A stretch of DNA of 64,000 nucleotides from Achromobacter sp. UMC46 (lineage in GTDB: Bacteria > Pseudomonadota > Gammaproteobacteria > Burkholderiales > Burkholderiaceae_B), in assembly GCF_014170335.1 (NCBI RefSeq), contig NZ_LZZS01000016.1, forward strand, positions 124,001 to 188,000, in the 5' to 3' direction. The notes under the pieces are model-generated. The model was given only the letters and a program-made list of their open reading frames with translations, was not told the origin of the DNA and did not search any database. Below are positions 43,153-53,092 of the stretch, piece after piece. The position numbers were made by a program, and so were the translations under genes. Position 1 is the stretch's first letter. Each line of letters opens with the position of its first letter.

Positions 43153-44210
43153 TCGAATCGCTGCTGGCCGAGCCGCAGCGTTTCAAGTTCTTCCAGGCCG
43201 TCCGGGTGCTGGAGTTGTGGTTCGCCCGTCAGGAGGGCACGCGGGCGAAGAACGCGGTGCCCGCGCACCTGCGCTTCCTGAACTCGTCGTCGCTGGGCTT
43301 TCCGGCCAGCGAGATCGCGTCGCTGACGGCCTACGACAAGGACGGCCTGCCGTTGGCCGATACCGAGTCGCGCCTGGCGGCGCTTGCGTCCGGCAAATTG
43401 GGGCGCGTGGAGATCGAGCCTGCCTTCTTCGGCCTGCTGGGCGCGCAAGGCGCGCTGCCGCTGCATTACTCCGAGATCCTGAGTCACCGCGAGAGCGCCA
43501 CGCGCGATCGTGGCGCGCGCGCCTTTTTCGACATTTTCTCGAACCGCGCAGCGGCGCTGTTCTACGCGGCATGGAAGAAGTACCGCATGCCGATGCGCCA
43601 CGAGACCGAGCAGGACCACCACTATCTGCCGCTGCTGTTGGCGCTGGGCGGCATCGGCCATCCCGCGCTGCGCGACCGCCTGCACCAGGGCGAGGGGCAG
43701 GTGTTCGATGAATCGCTGGCGCACTATGCCGCCGCCGCGCGGCAACGTCCGGTGTCCGCGGCTTTCCTGCAGCAGGTGCTGTGCGACTACTTCCAGGTGG
43801 ACATGCGGGTCGAACAGTTCGTGGGGCGCTGGTACCACGTGCCGCCCGAGAACCGCACGCAGCTGGGCATGCCCGGCGCGGTACTGGGCGTGTCCGCGAT
43901 GGCCGGCGACCGCATTTGGCAGCGCGACTTGCGCATCCGCCTGTGGATCGGCCCCTTGTCGCGGACCGCGTTCGCGGATTTCCTGCCGGGCGGCGCCCGC
44001 GCGCAAGCATTGGAAAAGCTGCTGACGATGTTCGGCGGCATGAGCTTCGAATACGAAGTGCGGCTGATCATGGCCCGGACGGATGTCGCCGGCAGCGTGC
44101 TGGGCGGGGACGGGGACGGCGCCCGGCTGGGCTGGAATTCCTTCCTGTGCACCGCCCCGGTCGACGCCGACCGCGACGACGCCAGCTACGAATTGCACAC
44201 CATTCATTGA
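43116..44210 (+). CDS. tssG: T6SS baseplate protein TssG
   Basis: 364 residues. It has the family start SVIESLLAEPQRFKFFQAVR and RWYHVPPENRTQLG, and ends near GGMSFEYEVRLIMARTDV. The GTG at 43116 is preferred because GGAAG lies 10 bases upstream; an in-frame ATG at 43125 is the alternative. The 37-base overlap with tssF indicates coupled translation. Confidence 0.93.
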   Translation: MPPMQRRRDPSVIESLLAEPQRFKFFQAVRVLELWFARQEGTRAKNAVPAHLRFLNSSSLGFPASEIASLTAYDKDGLPLADTESRLAALASGKLGRVEIEPAFFGLLGAQGALPLHYSEILSHRESATRDRGARAFFDIFSNRAAALFYAAWKKYRMPMRHETEQDHHYLPLLLALGGIGHPALRDRLHQGEGQVFDESLAHYAAAARQRPVSAAFLQQVLCDYFQVDMRVEQFVGRWYHVPPENRTQLGMPGAVLGVSAMAGDRIWQRDLRIRLWIGPLSRTAFADFLPGGARAQALEKLLTMFGGMSFEYEVRLIMARTDVAGSVLGGDGDGARLGWNSFLCTAPVDADRDDASYELHTIH

Positions 44211-44229
44211 GAACAAGACGAACGAGAAC

Positions 44230-46923
44230 ATGGCCACCCCGCTGAAAACCCTGATCGCGAAGCTGAACCAGACCTGCCGCCAGGCCGCCGAACGCGCCGC
44301 CAGCCTGTGCATGGCGCAGGGGCACTACGAAGTGGACCTTGAACACCTTTTCCTGGCCTTGCTTGAACGGCCCGCCAGCGACTTCAGCATGGTGGCGCGG
44401 CGCAGCGGCATTGAGGCCTCGGTGCTGGAGGCCGACTTGAACGCCGAGATCCGCGGCTTCAAGAACGGCAATACCCGGACGCCGGTGTTCTCGCCGCACT
44501 TGCCGCGGCTGTTCGAACACGCGTGGCTGATCGCGTCGCTGGATACGCAGACGACGCGTATCCGCTCGGGCCATCTGCTGCTGGCGCTGTTGACCGAGCC
44601 CGACCTGGCGGCGCTGGCGCGGCGCGGATCGCGCTTGTTTGAGTCGTTCCGGCTGGATGCGCTGAAGCACGACTTCGCCGCGTTGACGGCGGGCTCGGAA
44701 GAGGCGGGCCAGTCCGTCGCGTTGGGCGATGGCGCCGATGCCGCCGCCGGCCAGGATGCCGCCGCGCCCGCGGCCGCGCTGTCCAAGACGCCGGCGCTGG
44801 ATCAGTACACGGCCAATCTGACGGAGCGTGCGCGCGAAGGCAAGATCGACCCCGTGATCGGGCGCGACGCCGAAATCCGCCAGATGATCGATATCCTGAC
44901 GCGGCGCCGCCAGAACAACCCCATCCTGACCGGCGAGGCCGGCGTGGGCAAGACGGCGGTGGTCGAAGGGTTGGCGCTGCGCATCGTGGCGGGCGATGTG
45001 CCGCCTGCGCTTGCGGGCGTGGCCTTGCGCACGCTGGACCTGGGCCTGCTGCAGGCCGGCGCCAGCGTCAAAGGCGAATTCGAGAACCGCCTGAAGCACG
45101 TGATCGACGAGGTCAAGCAAAGCCCGGCACCTGTGATCCTGTTCATCGACGAAGCGCACACGATGATCGGCGCGGGTGGGCAGGCGGGCCAGAACGATGC
45201 CGCCAATCTGCTCAAGCCGGCGTTGGCGCGCGGCGAATTGCGCACCATCGCCGCCACCACGTGGAGCGAATACAAGAAGTACTTCGAAAAGGACGCGGCG
45301 CTGGCCCGCCGCTTCCAGGTCGTCAAGGTGGAAGAGCCCAGCGAAGCGTTGGCCGCCAGCATGCTGCGCGGCATGGCGCCGCTGATGGAAAGCCACTTCG
45401 GCGTGCGCGTGCTGGACGAGGCGATCGTGGCCGCGGCGCGCCTGTCGCACCGCTACATCAGCGGCCGGCAGCTGCCCGACAAGGCCGTCAGCGTGCTGGA
45501 CACGGCGTGCGCCAGGGTGGCGTTGGGCCGCAGCGCCACGCCGGCGCTGATCGACGATGCGCGCCATCGCCTGGCGCGGCTGGATACCGAGCGCGCGGCG
45601 CTGCAACGCGAGGCGGCTGCGGGCGCAAGCCCCGCTGCGCGCCTGCGCGAACTGGACGAGGAAATGGCGGCCGTGCGCCAGGGGCTGGCCGACGCCGAGG
45701 CGCGGCTGGCGCAAGAGAGCGAGCTGGTGCGCCAGATCCATGCGCTGCGCGAAGAACTGGAAGCCGCTGGCGTGCCGGCGACGCCCGAGCCTGCGGCCAA
45801 ACGCCGTCCGGCCAAGGCGACGGAACCGTCGCCCGGCCAGGCGCAACTGGCCGAGCTGCAGCAGCAACTGCGCGTCTTGCAAGGCGACGCGCCGCTGGTG
45901 CCCGCTTTTGTCGACGCCCAGGTCATTGCCGAGATCGTTTCGGCCTGGACCGGCATTCCGCTGGGCCGCATGGTGAATGACGAGATTCGCACCGTGCTGG
46001 AACTGCAGCCGTTGCTGGCGGAACGCGTGATCGGGCAGGACCACGCGCTGCACGCGATCGCGCAGCGCGTGCGGACGGCGCGAGCCGGGTTGGAAGATCC
46101 GAACAAGCCCAAGGGCGTGTTCCTCTTCGTCGGGCCGTCGGGCGTTGGGAAGACCGAAACCGCGCTGGCCGTGGCCGACGTGCTGTATGGCGGCGAGCGC
46201 AAGCTGGTCACCATCAACATGAGCGAATACCAGGAGGCGCACAGCGTGTCGGGCCTGAAGGGATCGCCGCCGGGCTACGTGGGGTATGGCGAAGGCGGCG
46301 TGCTGACGGAAGCCGTGCGCCGGCAGCCCTACAGCGTGGTCTTGCTGGACGAGATCGAGAAGGCGCATCCCGACGTGCTGGAGTTGTTCTTCCAGGTGTT
46401 CGACAAGGGCGTGATGGATGACGCCGAAGGCCGCGAGATCGACTTTCGCAACACGCTCATCATCCTGACGTCCAACGTGGGTTCGTCGGCGATCATGCAG
46501 GCTTGCCTGAACAAGAGCGCCGAGGAACGGCCCGATGCGGAAGGCTTGGAAGCCCTGCTGGCGCCGCAGCTGTACAAGGCCTTCAAGCCCGCATTCCTGG
46601 GCCGCATGAAAACCGTGGCCTACTACCCCGTCGACGACGACGCGCTGGCGCGCATCATCGGCTTGAAACTGGGCCGCATCGCCGCGCGCGTGCAGGCCAA
46701 CCACCGCGCCGTATTCGACTGGGACGACGCGCTGATCGAGGCCGTGCTGGCGCGCTGCACTGAAGTCGACACGGGCGCGCGCAACGTCGACCACATCCTC
46801 AACGGCACGCTGCTGCCGCAGATCGCCGAGCAGGTCCTGGGCCGCATGGCGCAGGGCGAGGCGATCGCGCGCATCCGCGTAACGGCGGGCAAGAACGGCG
46901 ATTTCCGCTACCGCCTGACCTGA
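44230..46923 (+). CDS. tssH: T6SS sheath-recycling AAA+ ATPase TssH (ClpV)
   Basis: 897 residues. The N-domain (about 1-150) has the ClpV-type layout, then two AAA+ modules: Walker A GEAGVGKT (235-242) and GPSGVGKT (635-642), with a coiled-coil region (about 460-560) between. It pulls contracted TssB/TssC sheaths apart for reuse. The ATG at 44230 gives the normal N-terminus MATPLKTLIAKLNQ. It comes 19 bases after tssG and 17 bases before vgrG3. Confidence 0.96.
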   Translation: MATPLKTLIAKLNQTCRQAAERAASLCMAQGHYEVDLEHLFLALLERPASDFSMVARRSGIEASVLEADLNAEIRGFKNGNTRTPVFSPHLPRLFEHAWLIASLDTQTTRIRSGHLLLALLTEPDLAALARRGSRLFESFRLDALKHDFAALTAGSEEAGQSVALGDGADAAAGQDAAAPAAALSKTPALDQYTANLTERAREGKIDPVIGRDAEIRQMIDILTRRRQNNPILTGEAGVGKTAVVEGLALRIVAGDVPPALAGVALRTLDLGLLQAGASVKGEFENRLKHVIDEVKQSPAPVILFIDEAHTMIGAGGQAGQNDAANLLKPALARGELRTIAATTWSEYKKYFEKDAALARRFQVVKVEEPSEALAASMLRGMAPLMESHFGVRVLDEAIVAAARLSHRYISGRQLPDKAVSVLDTACARVALGRSATPALIDDARHRLARLDTERAALQREAAAGASPAARLRELDEEMAAVRQGLADAEARLAQESELVRQIHALREELEAAGVPATPEPAAKRRPAKATEPSPGQAQLAELQQQLRVLQGDAPLVPAFVDAQVIAEIVSAWTGIPLGRMVNDEIRTVLELQPLLAERVIGQDHALHAIAQRVRTARAGLEDPNKPKGVFLFVGPSGVGKTETALAVADVLYGGERKLVTINMSEYQEAHSVSGLKGSPPGYVGYGEGGVLTEAVRRQPYSVVLLDEIEKAHPDVLELFFQVFDKGVMDDAEGREIDFRNTLIILTSNVGSSAIMQACLNKSAEERPDAEGLEALLAPQLYKAFKPAFLGRMKTVAYYPVDDDALARIIGLKLGRIAARVQANHRAVFDWDDALIEAVLARCTEVDTGARNVDHILNGTLLPQIAEQVLGRMAQGEAIARIRVTAGKNGDFRYRLT

Positions 46924-46940
46924 CTCCGGAACCCCACGCC

Positions 46941-49628
46941 ATGCCTCCCGATTCCGTGTCCCTCTCCCGCTTGCCCGCCGCCGGTACCGATCAGGCCAAC
47001 CGGCTGCTTGACCTGAGCACGCCGCTGGGCGCGAACAAACTGGTGGCTGAAACGCTGACAGGGGTGGAAAGCCTGTCGGGCGGCGGGTTCCGCCTGGACC
47101 TGACCGCCTTGTCCGAAGACGCGCATATCCCGTTGAAGGCCCTGTTGGGCCAACCGGTGACGCTGCGGCTGCAAACGGCGCTGGAGCGCGGGCAGCCCCG
47201 GCTGTGGCACGGCCATGTGACGGGCGCGGCGTATCAAGGCGCCAACGGCGGCATGGCAAGGTATGGCTTGACCGTGGAGCCGTGGCTGGCCTTCCTGCGC
47301 CAGCGGCACGACAGCTTCGCGTACCAGGACCGCACGGTGTTCGATATCGTCGAGAGCATCTTCGCCGACTACAAGGACAGCGGCGTGCTGGCGCCGCAAT
47401 GGCGCTGGGAACTGCGGGACCGGGCCAGCTACGCCAAGCGCAGCCTGACAGTCCAGTATCGCGAAACCGACTACGCCTTCGTGGACCGGCTGCTGGCGGA
47501 AGAGGGGCTGTTCTACTGGGTGGAGCACAAGGACGACGGCCACACCCTGGTCATCGCGGACCACAACGGCGCCTTCAAGCCCGGGCCGCAGGCCAGCGTG
47601 CGTTTCGCGCGGGCGGACGTGACGGAAACCGAAGACAGCATCCAGCAATGGAGCCGGCGCCAGCGCTGGCAGACCAACGGCGTGCGGCTGGCCAGTTGGG
47701 ACTACCGTGGCGCCCAGGCGCGTCCCGTGTCCGCGCAGGCGGCCGCCGGCAACCTGGCCAACGACAGGGAGCTGGTGCACTGCGACTATCCGGGGCAATA
47801 CGCCTACGAGGACAGCGCGCAGGGCGAGCGGCTGGCGCACAACGCCTTGGCCGCGCTGCGGGCGCGCCAAGACTGCGTGGAAGGCGCGGGCACCGTGCGC
47901 ACGCTGGCGCCCGGGCAGCGTTTCGAGCTGACAGGCCACTATCAGCAGGACGGGCAGCGCGCGTATGTCGTGATCGCCATGACACATCAGGCGCGCAACA
48001 ACTTCGACGCCGATCTGGGACGAGCCGTCGGCGAAGCGGGGGCCCCGGAGGCGGACGAGGATTTCTACCGCAACCGCTTCACCTGCATCGGCGTCGACAC
48101 CGAGTTCCGCCCCACGACGGTGGACGGCCACGGCGCGCGCGTGCATCCGCGCCCCACGGTGTTCGGCGCGCAGACGGCGCTGGTGGTGGGGGCCGAAGCG
48201 CCTGTGCTGACGGACCGCGACCATCGCATCAAAGTGCAATTCCACTGGCAGCGGGGCAAAGCCTCCAGCAGCCGCCTGGCGCACCCTTCAGGCGACGAGA
48301 ACGCGCCCGCCAAGGATGAGCTGGGCACCTGGGTCCGCGTCGCGGAACCGGTGGCCGGCGGCGATTGGGGCGGCCATTTCGTGCCTAGAGTGGGGCAGGA
48401 GGTGCTGGTGGAGTTCCTGCACGGCGATATCGACCGACCCGTCGTGGTGGGGGCGCTGTACAACGGCGAGGGCGCCGAAGACGCGTCGCACAATCAAGTG
48501 CAGGCGGGCGGCGCCAACGCGACCGGCAATGCGCCCGCCTGGTTCGCCGGCGGCCAGGACGGCCACGCGCACAACGTGGTGATGTCCGGGTTCAAGACGC
48601 AGGCGTTGTCCGACAGCGGCACGGGCACGGGCGGATACAACCAGCTGGTCCAGGACGATACGCCGGGGCAGTCGCGGTTGACCGCCTCCACGACGCAGGC
48701 GGACAGCCGCTTGAACCTGGGCCATATCAAGCAGCAACGCGACAACGAGCGGCTGGAAGACCTGGGCTATGGCGCGGAACTTTCCACCAAGGAAGCCGTG
48801 GCGGTGCGTGGCGGTTCGGGCCTGCTGATCAGCGCCGACCTGCGCGAAAACGCCGACGGCGCGCTGCTGGACAGCGCCGAAGCCGCCAAACAGGTCAAGG
48901 GCGCGATGACGGCCGCCAAGGAGCTGGCCGACACCGCGGTCAGGCAAAAGGCGGTTCTGGAAGGCGACCCGCAGACGCTGCCTGCGCAAGCCGCGCTGGC
49001 CAGCATCCTGGCGGTGGTGGAGGCGACGCAGGACGACCCGAATACGGCCGGCGTGGCGGTGGCGGCCTATGGCGAACCGCATATCCAGGTCAGCGCGCCC
49101 AGCGGCATTGGCCAGTACACGCCGGCCGACGCCTTCCTGGTGGCGGGCAAGACATTCGCCCAAGTGGCGCCGGATGTGAACTGGGCCAGCAGCGCCAACC
49201 TGGCGATGGGCGTGGCCGCGGGCGCAGTGCTGTACACCATGGGGCTTGCGGCCTCCGGCGGTCGGCCCGTCAAGGAAAGCGGACTGCGCCTGCACGCGGC
49301 AGGCGGCAAGTTGCGGGTGCACAGCCAGGAGGCCAAGATGACGCTGACGGCCGAGAAGGCCGTGACGGTCGCGTCGGCGGACGCCAACGTGACCGTCCAA
49401 GCCGCCAAACGCGTGCTGGCCACGGCGGGCGGCGCCTATCTGCGCATTGAAGGCGGCGGCATCCAGCTGCACGCGCCGGGCAAGGTGGAACTGAAGGCGG
49501 GCGTGCATAACTGGGTCGGACCGCAGACCAGCGACGCCAGGCTGGCGTTCAACGACGGTTCGCCGCTGTGCGAAGCCCGGGTGCGCGGCGCGGCCCAACA
49601 GGGCGGCGCCTTGGTGCCGCTGGGTTAG
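46941..49628 (+). CDS. vgrG: VgrG spike protein 3 (TssI)
   Basis: 895 residues. SLTVQYRETDYAFVDRLLAE marks the gp27-like part, the OB-fold is at about 427-510 (HRIKVQFHWQRGKASS to VVVGALYNGEG), and GGYNQLVQDDTPGQ follows. The DUF2345-like extension runs to about 870, with a short tail after VHNWVGPQ. There is no added enzyme domain. The next three genes (DUF4123 adaptor, VasX-like toxin, membrane protein) are the cargo set of this spike. Confidence 0.95.
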   Translation: MPPDSVSLSRLPAAGTDQANRLLDLSTPLGANKLVAETLTGVESLSGGGFRLDLTALSEDAHIPLKALLGQPVTLRLQTALERGQPRLWHGHVTGAAYQGANGGMARYGLTVEPWLAFLRQRHDSFAYQDRTVFDIVESIFADYKDSGVLAPQWRWELRDRASYAKRSLTVQYRETDYAFVDRLLAEEGLFYWVEHKDDGHTLVIADHNGAFKPGPQASVRFARADVTETEDSIQQWSRRQRWQTNGVRLASWDYRGAQARPVSAQAAAGNLANDRELVHCDYPGQYAYEDSAQGERLAHNALAALRARQDCVEGAGTVRTLAPGQRFELTGHYQQDGQRAYVVIAMTHQARNNFDADLGRAVGEAGAPEADEDFYRNRFTCIGVDTEFRPTTVDGHGARVHPRPTVFGAQTALVVGAEAPVLTDRDHRIKVQFHWQRGKASSSRLAHPSGDENAPAKDELGTWVRVAEPVAGGDWGGHFVPRVGQEVLVEFLHGDIDRPVVVGALYNGEGAEDASHNQVQAGGANATGNAPAWFAGGQDGHAHNVVMSGFKTQALSDSGTGTGGYNQLVQDDTPGQSRLTASTTQADSRLNLGHIKQQRDNERLEDLGYGAELSTKEAVAVRGGSGLLISADLRENADGALLDSAEAAKQVKGAMTAAKELADTAVRQKAVLEGDPQTLPAQAALASILAVVEATQDDPNTAGVAVAAYGEPHIQVSAPSGIGQYTPADAFLVAGKTFAQVAPDVNWASSANLAMGVAAGAVLYTMGLAASGGRPVKESGLRLHAAGGKLRVHSQEAKMTLTAEKAVTVASADANVTVQAAKRVLATAGGAYLRIEGGGIQLHAPGKVELKAGVHNWVGPQTSDARLAFNDGSPLCEARVRGAAQQGGALVPLG

Positions 49629-49635
49629 GCGCGCC

Positions 49636-50478
49636 ATGCTGGACTATCGAATCCTGAAGGCGTTTCACCTGGGCCTGGTGCAGGATGACCAGGCACGGGG
49701 CATGCCCGATTTCATCGACCCCGAGCCCATCGTGCCGCCGGCGTTGGCCGGCATGCCGGCCCTGATGCCCCGGCTGGCGGATTTGGCCGGCCTGGACGCC
49801 GGGCAGGCCGTGGCGGTGCTGGCCAGTTTGAACCAGCAGGTGCAGGCGGGCGAGGCCCCCTGGCTGGCGGCGCTGCTGCGTTCCGACCGGCCGGAGCGGG
49901 TGGCGAGGCATCTGCGGTCCCGGCTGGTGATCGACATGGCGGGGACCGGCCCGTGCTTCTTCCGCTTCTTCGATCCGCGCGTGCTGGTGCAATTGCCGTG
50001 GATGCTGGCGCCTGCCCAATTAGCCTGGCTGTTCGGCCCCGTGCAAGCCTTCCATGTGTGCCTGCACCAGGCTTGGCATACGGTCGAACGCCCCGCAGCG
50101 GAGGCGGCGCCGCATCTGGCGCTTACGCCCGAACAATCGTTCGCGCTGGTCCACGTGCAACCGATGAATGAAGTCCTGGCCGGGTTGGAAGGGCTGGACA
50201 TCGACGGACGCATCCGGCTGGGCCGCGCTGTCATCGGCCATTTCCGCACCGCGCGGGATCTGGGCCTGCGGACGCTGCCCGACCGCAAGGCGTTTGCGCG
50301 CCACGCCTTGGCGGTGCATGCCGACTTCTACCGCCACGATCAGGTGCAGGCGTGCCTGCGCGCAATGGACGACCAAGACGACCATCCCTATGTCGCCGCC
50401 ACGCAAGCGCTGGACGACGAAGATTGGTCGCGGATTCACACCGATATGAGCCGAACTGGAGAGCAGCATGGCCGATGA
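49636..50478 (+). CDS. DUF4123 T6SS adaptor (cargo: VasX-like toxin)
   Basis: 280 residues. The DUF4123 core (about 85-160) is seen as SRLVIDMAGTGPCFFRFFDPRVLVQLPW, with F-F-R-F-F-D-P-R-V being the typical element. It starts 7 bases after vgrG3 and overlaps the toxin gene by 11 bases. It should load the following effector on VgrG3. Confidence 0.88.
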   Translation: MLDYRILKAFHLGLVQDDQARGMPDFIDPEPIVPPALAGMPALMPRLADLAGLDAGQAVAVLASLNQQVQAGEAPWLAALLRSDRPERVARHLRSRLVIDMAGTGPCFFRFFDPRVLVQLPWMLAPAQLAWLFGPVQAFHVCLHQAWHTVERPAAEAAPHLALTPEQSFALVHVQPMNEVLAGLEGLDIDGRIRLGRAVIGHFRTARDLGLRTLPDRKAFARHALAVHADFYRHDQVQACLRAMDDQDDHPYVAATQALDDEDWSRIHTDMSRTGEQHGR

Positions 50479-53092
50479 TCCCAAGAATTGCGGCAAGAAG
50501 CGGTCCTCGTTGAATTGCGAGGAAGACTGCCCCTTCCATCGCGTCGGCCTGCCCATCATGCCGCTGCGTTACGCGGTGCTGCCGGCCGACGACATGTTCG
50601 CGCCGCTGACGGGCGAATTCGAAGGCATCGAACTCGTGGACAAGCCGTTGGGACAAGGCGCGCGTTACGGGGTGCGCCTGTTGCGCACGGGCTACCTGTA
50701 CGTGTACGACGAAGCACAACGGGAGTTGAAGGGGTATTACGTCAACGAGAACGCCACGCTGTACAACTTCGACCTGGACAAGCCGGTCGAAGCCTGCGAC
50801 CGCGCTTTCACCTGCACGATGGACCACGAGGCGCGGGCGTCGCTGCTGACCATCCCGAACGCGCGCCGGGCCACGTTCGTGTGGTTGGCGTTTTCGGACG
50901 TGCAGTGGACGAAGGACACCTGCAAGGCGCACAAGGGCAGGGCCGGCGCGCAGATGCGCGAGCGGCACATGTTCAAGTTCGACGTGCAGGCGTGGCTGAG
51001 CAGCAAGCAGCATCCGAACGCCAAGCGCATCAATACGCTGAAGGATACGGCGGCGGACTATGTGGTGCATCGCAAGCAGAACCTTACCCATAGCGAGAAG
51101 ACCCGGGTGCTGGGATGGAGCACGGTCGGCTACATGGACGTCAAGGGCTGGATGGGCGGCATGATCGAAGACGCGGCGGAAGCGTTTTCGCCCGGCAACG
51201 GGCTGATGCTGGCTCTGCCCGACGGCACCGGCGTGCTGCAGGACGTGGCGCGCCTGATGCGCTACCGCTTTGACGAGTTCGTCTCGAACCGCGAAGACAT
51301 CCGTCAACTGACGGTATCCAAGTCCATCGAGTCGCTGCGCGAGATCGTCATGCAGACCGCCGAGACGCGGTTCCTCAACCAGCGCGCCACCGATGCGACC
51401 AACCAGTCCGTGTACGGAACGACCACCCCGAACATGATGGGGACGGGCGGCGGAGGCTCGGCCCTGGGCCAGATCCTGGCCGACGCATTGATCGACGGCC
51501 ATCGCGAGCAGCGCGAGGCGGAAGCCGACCGCTACCGGTATCCGACGGAGCAAGAGCGCTGGACGGTCAAATGGAACGAATGGAAGGACTACTTGGACGC
51601 CTACGACGAGAAGGCGCGCGCCGATTGGCAAAAGGACTTTGACGGCCGGCTGGGGAAGTTCGACGCGGAAGTCATCGTGCCGCTGGCGAAGGCACACGTC
51701 GCCTGGATGACTTGCGACCACACCATTTCGTCGTTCGGCTGCAATTACGACGTCAAGAACGTGGACAGCGGCGAGGTTTTCCAGACGGTGTTCTCGCTAT
51801 GCGTGGACGGCACCCAGGACAAGAAGGCCTGCTTCGACCTGTATACGCGGTGGTTGCAGGGCGAACCGACGGACACCAGCAACCTGCTGTTGCGCGCCAT
51901 GGTCCACAACCAGGACCTGATCGCTGAAAAGGTGGTGGAGGCGCATGACGCCATCGTCGACTGGAAGGCGATCCCCTGGGGCAATCTGCACGAGACCTAC
52001 AAGACCGCGCTGCAGTCGCTGAGCAAGGGGCGCCTGGACAAGTCGGCGCGGCTGATGGAGCAATTGATGGGCCCCATCGTGGGCCTGTTGCGCTTGGGTG
52101 TCGACCATCGGATCGCGCGCAAGATCGCGGTGCTGCTGGGCTTGGTGACCGAAAAACCCGTTGTGATCGTCGATGTGGTGGGCAGCAAGAAGGCGTTTCG
52201 CGCCGCGCTGATCCGCGAGGTCCTGCGCCAGCATGGTTCGCAGGTCAACGTGCGCCAGATGGAGCGGGCCGTCTCGGACGAACTGCGGCGCCTGGAGATC
52301 AAGGGCGAGCAGTTGGAAGGGACGGACAAGAAGCAGTGGTTTATGGTGGTGGACCGAGAGGCGGCGTCCAGCGTGCCGACCGACCTGAATGGGAATGAGC
52401 AGGCGCGTCGCCTGGCTCAGTCCACTATGACCATCGAGGAATACGAAGCGCGGGAAATGTCCCGTTGGCGGACCGTCATCAACACCGACGTTCGGGTGGG
52501 CGCGGTCAGCTGCCTGTTCCAGGCGGTGACGCTCTACAAGCTGTGGAGCGACCTGGACACGGCGATGCTGCACGAGCGCAAGGACGCCAGCTGGAAGTTC
52601 GTCGTGGGCATCGCGGGGGCGGGAGGCTCGTTCGCCGAGGTGCTGGGCGTGGCGCTGAAGGCGCAGGGCGCGGCCGGCATGCGGCTGGGCGCGGGCATCG
52701 GGCTGGAAGCCACCGGCACGCTGTTGGCGCGCTGGGGCGGGCGGATCGGCGTCGTCACGGGCGTCATCATGGCCATTTTCGATTTCAAGAGCGGCGCGCA
52801 GCAGATCAACGTCGAGCGCAATGGCCTGATGGGCGGTCTGTACATCGCGTCGGGCATCTTCAGCCTGGCGCTGATCGCCGCGTTTGCCATGGCGTCCACG
52901 GTCTTCGGCATCATCTTCGCGGTGGCCCTGATCATCGTCGCCATCCTGATCGAGTATTTTAAGGACGACAAGATCAAGGAGTGGCTCAAGCGTTGCCTGT
53001 GGGGCAAGTTCCAGGGGCAGTCGGGCACGGACTACTACTATGGGTTGCAAGACGAAATGAACAATCTGCGCCTGGCCCTGGGAGGGGATTGA
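50468..53092 (+). CDS. VasX/BTH_I2691-like pore-forming T6SS effector
   Basis: 874 residues. The N-terminus has CPFHRVGLPIMPLRYAVLP (21-39) and LLRTGYLYVYDEA, hallmarks of the VasX N-terminal region. The middle is soluble and helical. The C-terminus has Gly/Ala-rich and strongly hydrophobic helices (about 711-775 and 786-831, with GIIFAVALIIVAILIEYF), the usual layout for a toxin that makes pores in the target inner membrane. No catalytic motif is seen. It overlaps the DUF4123 gene by 11 bases and shares one base with the next gene (TGATG), the likely immunity gene. Confidence 0.87.
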   Translation: MADDPKNCGKKRSSLNCEEDCPFHRVGLPIMPLRYAVLPADDMFAPLTGEFEGIELVDKPLGQGARYGVRLLRTGYLYVYDEAQRELKGYYVNENATLYNFDLDKPVEACDRAFTCTMDHEARASLLTIPNARRATFVWLAFSDVQWTKDTCKAHKGRAGAQMRERHMFKFDVQAWLSSKQHPNAKRINTLKDTAADYVVHRKQNLTHSEKTRVLGWSTVGYMDVKGWMGGMIEDAAEAFSPGNGLMLALPDGTGVLQDVARLMRYRFDEFVSNREDIRQLTVSKSIESLREIVMQTAETRFLNQRATDATNQSVYGTTTPNMMGTGGGGSALGQILADALIDGHREQREAEADRYRYPTEQERWTVKWNEWKDYLDAYDEKARADWQKDFDGRLGKFDAEVIVPLAKAHVAWMTCDHTISSFGCNYDVKNVDSGEVFQTVFSLCVDGTQDKKACFDLYTRWLQGEPTDTSNLLLRAMVHNQDLIAEKVVEAHDAIVDWKAIPWGNLHETYKTALQSLSKGRLDKSARLMEQLMGPIVGLLRLGVDHRIARKIAVLLGLVTEKPVVIVDVVGSKKAFRAALIREVLRQHGSQVNVRQMERAVSDELRRLEIKGEQLEGTDKKQWFMVVDREAASSVPTDLNGNEQARRLAQSTMTIEEYEAREMSRWRTVINTDVRVGAVSCLFQAVTLYKLWSDLDTAMLHERKDASWKFVVGIAGAGGSFAEVLGVALKAQGAAGMRLGAGIGLEATGTLLARWGGRIGVVTGVIMAIFDFKSGAQQINVERNGLMGGLYIASGIFSLALIAAFAMASTVFGIIFAVALIIVAILIEYFKDDKIKEWLKRCLWGKFQGQSGTDYYYGLQDEMNNLRLALGGD

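Noticed and set aside
44068-47259. Open frame of 1063 codons opposite clpV
   Set aside because: Same reason: antisense to both AAA+ modules of tssH, with low-quality, Arg/Gln/His-rich translation.
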